From positions 1 through 37,070 of the forward strand of contig DATANR010000461.1 of assembly GCA_036266155.1 (NCBI GenBank): 37,070 bases of DNA, read 5' to 3'. The notes below the pieces were generated by a model. The model did not search any database and was not told the DNA's origin. It saw nothing but the letters and a program-made list of their open reading frames with translations. Below, in pieces: positions 37,001 to 37,070 of the stretch (positions are counted from its first letter, which is position 1; every line of letters begins with the position of its first letter). Origin of the DNA: SIAJ01 sp036266155 (GTDB taxonomy: Bacteria; Planctomycetota; Planctomycetia; Gemmatales; Gemmataceae). Position numbers and translations under genes: made by a program.

Positions 37001-37070
37001 CGGCGGCGGGCACGGTCGAGCCGGCGGTGAAGTAGCCCTTGTAGTCGGCGCCGGTCGCGCCGCTGCTGTT
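16080..37070 (-). CDS. Giant DUF11-repeat surface protein, N-terminus outside the window
   Basis: One uninterrupted frame of at least 6,996 codons, open to the right edge; the start codon lies beyond it. From the visible N-terminal side the order is as follows. A cadherin-like segment (YSNNLTFPNSTDRVIAVTV then NDG) comes first. Then 7-8 WNG-type repeats, probably a beta-propeller (about 36530-35345). Then two beta-rich linker domains. Then six diverged DUF11 domains (about 34575-32151), three CshA-type fibril repeats (about 32150-31219) and 42 tandem DUF11 units (about 31215-16110). Last is a short tail, VVRPFDPSKFWFVSG. DUF11 domains are extracellular immunoglobulin-like modules. The composition (Thr, Asn, Asp, Val, Ala and Gly rich, apparently Cys-free) fits a secreted stalk of roughly 0.7 MDa. 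No LPxTG, PEP-CTERM, autotransporter or type IX signal is seen at the C-terminus. The likely role is adhesion or surface coating; this is inference. Confidence 0.93.
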   Translation of the reverse strand, partial: NSSGATGADYKGYFTAGSTVPAADTDTQITDNGTVIRSAAIKLTTRPDGTAETLLINQTLARSFGITVKSDGNGGFTLTGTATLAQYQQVIGSLQYSNNLTFPNSTDRVIAVTVNDGISNSNTAVSRLSFLGGSVATVNKQLYLSDPGQGMDRVDPVATGDTTTSSVAVMPVVSPDSTGMATWSNSSRKNLEYRPWNLTAFATPGTTATDGGSYETMASAASAKRNEAVVVGVTTDKHVSGSIWNGSSWTPIAINIGGTVTQKLGAPSQPQWWGAAVAYETNSGRAMLVWNTGATLNFSLWNGTSWTNAATIPAYTGTEPRQIRIAANPLAGSNEIVITVTDKNEVDRALVWNGSSWGNQIQVDNNGSHNFTDANVVYEQQTGRAMVVYASGTAGAVGYNLWNGSAWSAPATLAAPAGSNNYAQWTVVAGDPNSNRIVLGVESNGKDAWINVWNGTAWGTSTLGVQDGVDNNNNLEIAVAFESKSGDALAVYQNNENTNTTELQFRTFTAGAWSAGTNFGNSFNNKVSRAITLNSNPYSDQIMLMVNDDIKDLRADLWTGSAFAPFTQLEANTNSQNGQPFSFFWDRYLPGTVTTSTTFTQTAPMAAPFVVPQGAAVKVTTYIQLISGTLPASPKLAVSLSQGGTNAVTLPAPPTVTALGGGIFKLEWTGTIPNNVTVPTGNQISLTLTDFDSSYAFNILYDSNTFPSQVQLATVTGIAVDSLNVYGAAYPAGSPITSTPAGLPAFVRFTLSDPFGASDITGADVVIKNSSGATVLSTTLTDANVVASTAGTKTYELAWTPPQGDTFSITVTAHEGTEGVTATRQTAIIATAAPDLVVSKSDGGATVSAGGTVAYTINYSNAGLANATGVVLTEFLPPGTTFNTAASTPGWVALGSGAFRFAIGNLGVGANGSVVFAVTMPSPVPAALEQISNTVQITDDGTHGADTNPNNNLGVDDTPVNAAPDLVITKSDGGTSTLAGGVVLYQITYSNVGTQNADGVVITEQLPANTTFNSASSFGAWDSEGGGLFALSIGNLAAGASGTATFAVNVASPLPGGVTQIANTVSIADAGDGGPDPTPANNTASDTTPIVSNPQADLQITKTDGLVNVQPGGAVTYTITVTNAGPNAVIGAAFTDNVPALLMGVTFTTTVAGGAGVTPASGSGNSISGTLNVPVGGTVTYTVKGTLNPTAIGTLTNFATVLPPAGLVDPNTGNNTAVDSDPIVPIADVSLGKSFTFTDLDGSGTLTPGDRIVFAVTATNSGPNPAYNLTVEDLLPNGYQYVSDDAAINGGTYAIGTGIWTIGKTIGATTPGNTAVLHITAIVGPGGTYANVAQVHSSDSFDPDSTPDNDVTTEDDYATVTPPVQPKSDLSLDKTLTLTSDLDGSGDVSIGDRVTFTLTLNNLGPTDAANVHVKDLLPAGYTFFSATANQGTYTSGSGDWNVGTVTVLSTPTLSIVATLVGGKPTSAYTNYAQVSASGSFDPDSTPNNNSSTEDDNAVAAPFIADLSVTKTAVLDGDNDESGTLTVGDDVVFIVTVTNAGPDFANGVELVDKLTAGFTYVSDDSGGAYDPVTGKWLAGVVAPGASRTLSISANVNTAGPYTNTAQVTVSQQFDPDSTPNNNVTSEDDQTTITLTPGAAAQSPVAVNDSSLHNSAGPVTLNVTANDTDPNLDIDPNTVDLDPSTAGQQTTRTVAGQGTWTADSDGNVTFTPVAGFTKDPTPITYTVNDATGRVSNQATITIDYVPVATNDSSSGNTTGTAVTVPVLANDTTGDIVVATTVQIVGTPFPGAPLVVPGQGTWSVNTTTGAITFTPAAGFTGDPTPIQYTVQDDDGNTSNPATVTVDYVQLPPVAVNDSSLNNAPGPVTLNVTGNDTDPNNDIDPATVDLDPATPGRQTTRTVPGEGFWQVDDLGNVTFFPVVGFASNPTPINYTVQDKTGLVSNPATVTITYVYPADLAVTKVVSNPTPNVGDTITFTVTLTNNGPQDATGVRVTDTLPPGLTFVSATPSQGTYIPASGLWIVGAVPAGASRTLAIAARVDSPNAATNTATVSALDQVDPNTGNNTGSATETPQQANLAVAKTVSNPTPNVGDQITFTITLSNAGPNAATNVLLRDLLPAGLTFVSATPSQGTYTAATGVWTVGTVSAGVPQTLQLVATVVSPQARTNTAQITDADQYDPDGNNNQASATETPKSADLAVMKSVSNATPNVGDQITFTVTLTNGGSDNASGVQVTDLLPAGLTFVSANPSQGTYTSGTGLWIVGAVANGAIATLTLTTTVTSPATRTNTATITHADQFDPNTGNNSGSATETPQQADLSIDKSVSNPTPNVGDTITFTLTASNAGPDAATGVSVTDLLPAGVTFVSANPSQGTYNSGTGIWATGTIASGAAATLVITATVVAPASIVNTATITGKQFDPNTGNNTDSTSADPQAADIAVSKAVSDATPNVGDQVTFTVTLTNTGPHSATNVQVTDLLPAGLTFVSAAPSQGTYTPGTGLWNVGTVATGATLTLAIVAKVVSPAARTNTATISHADQFDPNTANNTASATETPEQADMRLTKSVSNPQPDVGDVVTFTITLTDLGPDAATNVLVNDLLPAGLSFVSATPSQGSYNSATGVWNAGTVAPAAAATLLIQARVDSPNTRNNTASIGRADQFDPNTANNSASAAETPLQADLALTKVVSDATPNVGDTITFTVTITNNGPDAATNVQVTDVLPPGLTYISGLRSQGGYDPATGIWSVGTVDPGTPQTLTLLARVDVAEARTNTATVTASDRYDPDSSNNQASVTETPQQADLRLTKSVNNARPNVGDTITFTVRLTNAGPNDATDVTVRDLLPPGLTLVAAAPVQGTYAPASGLWDVGTVTAGATTTLILQAKVVSPLGQTNTATITAADQFDPNGGNNQASATETPLQADVVVFKRVSNPTPNVGDTITYTIRVTNAGPDNATGVVLQDLLPAGTNFVSATATQGTYNPVTGVWTVGTVLVEGPQTLTIAARVVSPDAKTNTASIADADQFDPNTANNTDTAEVDPQVADLLVTKSVSDATPNVGDQITFTVTLVNSGPHSATGVRVTDLLPPGLTFVSAAPAQGTYTSSTGIWNVGTRTSGAQTVLTLTATVASPLALTNTATISAADQFDPNTANNTGSATETPQHSDLVVTKSVSDATPNVGDNVTFTVTLSNGGPDDATGVQVTDLLPPGLTFVSAAPSQGTYNSGSGLWNVGTVSPGAAQTLQIVATVTSPAAQTNTATVTDSDQFDPNTGNNTGSVTETPQQSDLSLTKTVSDATPNVGDTITFTVTLTNSGPDAAAGVQVADLLPAGLTLVLATPSQGAYDSPSGLWSVGNVNAAASATLTLQALVASPIGRTNTATITDSDQFDPNTGNNTASATESPQQADLAVAKSVSDATPNVGDTITFTVTLTNNGPDAATNVSLRDSLPAGLTFVFASASQGSYDASVGRWTVGTVAPGVPQTLQILATVVSGAPRTNTAALDTADQFDPNTGNNTASAAETPQRSDLSLTKSVSNATPNVGDQITFTVKLTNNGPDAATGVRVTDLLPVGLAFVSANPSQGTYTSGTGLWDVGTVAPATPLTLAIVATVVSSGAQTNTATVSDSDQFDPNTGNNSGSATETPQQSDLSIAKSVSNPTPNVGDTIVFTLSVSNAGPDAATGVTVTDLLPAGVTFVSASASQGTYSSATGLWTVGTVAPGATPTLAITVKVTAPGSVINTAAIDGDQFDPNTSNNTDSTTANPQAADLAVTKVVSDATPNVGDQVTFTVTLTNSGPHSATNVQVTDLLPAGLTFVSAAPSQGTYTPGTGLWTVGTVASGGRLTLAIIVTVTSPAARTNTATVTRADQFDPNTANNTGSATETPQHADLAVTKSVNDATPNVGDTVTFTITLTDSGPDAATGVRVNDLLPAGLTFVSATQSQGTYTPGTGLWNVGTVSPSSPAILQIVATVTSPDPRTNTATVAHADQFDPVTGNNSGSATETPQRADLALTKSVSDPTPNVGNQVSFTVTLTNNGPDVATGVRVTDLLPAGLTFVSATTSTGNYNGITGLWTVGTLASGAAATLTIQATVVSPDPRTNTATVAHADQFDPATADNSASATETPQRADLAVIKTVSDSTPNVGDTITFTVTLTNNGSDAATGVTLTDLLPAGLAFLGATPSQGLYDSATGVWLVGTVTPGSPETLAITARVASSAAQTNIASVSASDQFDPNTTNNSGRATESPQRADLAIVKSVNNPTPNVGDTITFTVILTNSGPDAATGVTVDDLLPAGLTFVSAAPGQGTYSPATGVWNVGTVRPGNPLTLTLKAVVNDAAAQTNTAAVGSADQFDPNTANNTGSATETPQQADLAVTKSVSDSTPNVGDVITFTVTVTNQGPDAATNVQLTDALPPGLTPILIQPDRGTFGGQVWTVGTLAAGATGTLTLLVRVDSPDAQTNIAAISHSDQFDPTTANNTAGATETPEHADLALTKTVSDSTPNVGDQITFTVTLSNNGPDPATAVSVADQLPAGLTFVSAAPSQGNYNPATGVWTVGTVAPFAALTLAITATVVSPLPHTNTAAVAGADQFDPVTGNNTASATETPQRADLALTKTVSDSTPNVGDQITFTVTLSNTGPDAATGVKVDDLLPAGLTFVSAAPGQGTYSPATGVWDVGTVNPGTPLTLTLTATVASPNTQTNTATIAGADQFDPDSGDNTASATETPQQADLSVTKSVSNPTPNVGDTITYTITVRNSGPDAATGVTVADQLPAGVTFQSASASQGAYDQVAGVWTVGTVASGAAPTLTITVLVVGAGSLVNTATASGDQFDPNPGNNTGSTSADPLVADLVLVKSVSNPRPNVGDTVTFTVTLTNAGPAPATGVQVTDLLPAGLTFVSATPGQGTYSSGTGVWMVGTVNPGVPLTLTLTATVVSPAARTNTATITASDQFDPNTGNNTASATETPRQSDLRVTKTVSDSTPNVGDTITFTIDLTNAGPDTATGVLLTDLLPSGLTLVSAAPSQGTYNPTNGVWTVGPVSPGAALKLTLSATVVSPSPQTNTATVTDADQFDPNTGNNTASATETPQQADLRVTKTVSDSTPNVGDTITFTVTVTNLGPDIATGVQLTDLLPPGLTPVLARAASGAYDPATGIWDVGTVLPGDTHTLTLTATVISSAARTNTATITAADQFDPVTSNNTASATETPQRADLALTKTVSDSTPNVGDTITFTITLNNAGPGAGTGVTVNDLLPAGLTFVSAAPSQGTYSPVTGVWDVGAVSPGTPLTLTLTAVVNTAAAQTNTTAIGGADQFDPVTGNNTASAVEIPQQSDLRVTKTVSDSTPNVGDTITFTVAVSNSGPNAATGVQLTDVLPTGLTFVSATPNQGTYDPATGLWVVGTLANGAAATLTLRAVVASPDALTNLASISAVDQFDPNPGNNTAGATETPELADLVVTKTVNDLTPNVGDTVTFTVAVTNTGPSAATGVRLKDLLPAGLTFVSATPSQGAYASATGIWNVGSVASGAQAVLTLQARVTNANPITNAAGVTAADQFDPDTSNNTASSTVTPQRADLAVTKVVSDASPNLGDVIAYTITLTNLGPDGATGVKLRDRLPAGLAFMSAIASQGTYDSATGIWTVGSLANGGAATLVLDARVTSTAPGTNVATVAAADQFDPETRNNTANAPLSAQQVDLVVGKSVNNARPNQDEVITFTVSVTNRGPNTATNVSLSDVVPAGLVVVSVLPSQGIYDAGTGVWDVGAVTTVIPATLQISARVTTPAVKLNRAAIISLDQPDANPANNSDQVTVAPRRADLAVTKTVNDPRPDVGDTVTFTVRVTNKGPDAATGVQLTDVLPAGLTLVSAVPNQGTYDSASGTWVVGTVNNGAAATLLLRALVADPAGATNTATVSATDPFDMVPSNDSGSATITPRQADLNLTKTVSIAKPNVGDTVTFTIALHNSGPDAAQGVTVTDLLPPGLTFVSATPSAGTYDPASGDWALASVANGATATLQIRATVDAAGSATNTGTITGSGTFDPDPADNQSSATVVPQQADLVVTKAVDKPSPNVGDTVAFTVTATNTGPDAATNVRVTDLLPPGLTFVSATPSQGTYASATGLWTVGTLASAATAALVLRATVTIPGALSNSATGSADQFDPDLGNNGGSANISPQQADLVLGKSVDNPLPNVGDTIAYTILVRNAGPDTATNVRVTDALPAGLTFVSATPTQGAYDSATGVWAVGTLAVNGEARLTITAVATSANLQLNVARVTGSDQFDPDTDNNVAEAAVDPQEAELVLTKTVDNPRPNVGDTVTFTVTLSGLGPDPATGVQVTDALPPGVSFVSANPSQGTFDPASGVWDVGTVPAGATPVLTIMAMVNSPDAQLNTAAITHADQPDPNPQNNDGQAAIIPQKSDLAVFKAVDDAKPNVGDVVTFTVTLSNLGKNTATNVALTDLLPAGLAFVSATPSQGDYDSGTGVWSVGTVTTGVAQTLVLRATVTSANPATNIAAVTQSDQFDPDLSNNQDQAGIGPQQSDLQVLKTVNNSRPNVGDVVTFTVTLNNLGVDVATGVALTDLIPAGLTFVSAAPDQGTYAAATGLWSVGTVLVGQPVDLILRARLTAPGATTNTATISAADQFDPNQGNNMGGATVTPRQADLVVAKVVDTARPNVGDVVTFTVTVTNIGPDDATGVSINDALPAGLAFVSANPSQGSYAAGAGMWAVGTVPAGGSATLQLTARVLVPQPLTNIADIASAAEFDPNLGNNTASADVRPQVADVVVAKVVDNPRPFVGGTVTFTITVTNHGPDAADGVVVTDFMPVNLKLVLADPSVGIYDPATGTWTVGTLANGQTETLKLTATVTSGAAATNLVAVLATQFDPDKANNAAAAAVVPPQADVRVAKTVSSQVVTVGQNVVYTIVVRNAGPDAATNVVLTDGLPAGLTLVGINQITQGTYDRSTGRWTVGTLAPGATARLRFTVRVSRVGTITNVATATLNEFDPILRNNRSGVSIVVRPFDPSKFWFVSG
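16110..31215 (-). repeat. Tandem array of 42 DUF11 units, period about 360 bases
   Basis: Forty-two in-frame units were counted by the opening motif ADL.VTK.VS...PNVGD.ITFTVTLTN.GPDAATGV.VTDLLPAGLTFVSA, closing with ADQFDPNTGNNTASATETPQQ. Most are 119-120 residues. Neighbouring units can be nearly identical locally: 23242-23306 and 23602-23666 are the same 65 bases exactly 360 apart. Numbered from the protein N-terminus, units 19-29 share a uniform SDSTPNVGD opening, and units 30-42 are the most diverged. Unit 21 is shorter by a few residues around 23830-23870. Confidence 0.93.
31219..32150 (-). repeat. Three CshA-type fibril repeats
   Basis: Three units of about 105 residues open with PVAVNDSS or PVATNDSS and close with GFTGDPTPIQYTVQDDDGN or variants followed by SNPATVTVDY. 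The pattern G.W....G.ITFTP..GF...PTPI.YTV.D..G..SN.A is that of CshA-type fibril repeats known from streptococcal surface fibrils. They separate the six diverged DUF11 domains from the 42-unit array. Confidence 0.8.
32151..34575 (-). repeat. Six diverged DUF11 domains, three with calcium-loop-like insertions
   Basis: Six units of about 134 residues are much less alike than the main array. The first two open APDLVVSKSDGG and APDLVITKSDGG. The last three carry Asp-rich loops just after the opening strand: TDLDGSGTLTPGD, SDLDGSGDVSIGD and DGDNDESGTLTVGD (near 33355, 32920 and 32515). These resemble the DxDxSG calcium loops of EF-hand and dockerin modules. Confidence 0.8.
35345..36530 (-). repeat. 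WNG-type repeats, probable beta-propeller head
   Basis: Seven to eight repeats of about 53 residues carry WNGSSW, WNGTSW, WNGSAW, WNGTAW, FTAGAW or WTGSAF, each preceded by a strand such as AMLVWNTG or AMVVYASG. Regular spacing of about 160 bases and a count of seven or eight suggest a closed propeller. It lies near the visible N-terminus, as an adhesive or ligand-binding head would. Confidence 0.65.

Overview
This is a high-G+C window of 37,070 bases, most likely from a planctomycete of the Gemmata type. That placement is an inference. It rests on a signal peptidase I with a zinc-ribbon insert, a short CPxC zinc-ribbon membrane protein, a very long exported WD40 protein, and an enormous surface protein built from DUF11 repeats. 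No rRNA, CRISPR array, integrase or intact insertion sequence was seen.

Layout. Positions 47-3405 (minus strand) hold lepA then lepB, the translation factor EF4 and signal peptidase I, separated by a short palindrome-rich spacer. A small exported thioredoxin-like protein (3536-4021, plus) is flanked by two 30-base palindromes built on one template. A family 2 glycosyltransferase (4067-4933, minus) follows, with a recognisable promoter. A Pro-rich hypothetical ORF (5206-5865, plus) is next. Positions 5871-15433 carry five minus-strand genes in close succession, read in this order: MBOAT O-acyltransferase, SGNH-like partner, zinc-ribbon membrane protein, FAD-dependent oxidoreductase, and a 28-repeat WD40 protein. 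A tRNA-Glu(CTC) with its own promoter lies at 15701-15773 on the plus strand. Positions 16080-37070 (minus) are one uninterrupted reading frame that runs off the right edge, so its N-terminus lies outside the window.

The giant gene dominates the window. At least 6,996 codons are visible. In N- to C-terminal order they encode a cadherin-like segment, a head of 7-8 'WNG' repeats that looks like a beta-propeller, linker beta-domains, six diverged DUF11 domains (three with calcium-loop-like insertions), three CshA-type fibril repeats, and 42 tandem DUF11 units of about 120 residues (about 360 bases). The array shows higher-order duplication: a recognisable two-unit cassette occurs four times. It ends in a short tail with no sorting signal that I recognise. 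The simplest reading is a very long cell-surface stalk carrying an adhesive head.

The MBOAT/SGNH pair and the glycosyltransferase point to envelope polysaccharide synthesis and acylation. Signal peptidase would process the exported WD40, thioredoxin-like and (if it has a signal peptide) giant proteins. A direct functional link between these genes and the giant protein is not shown by the sequence.
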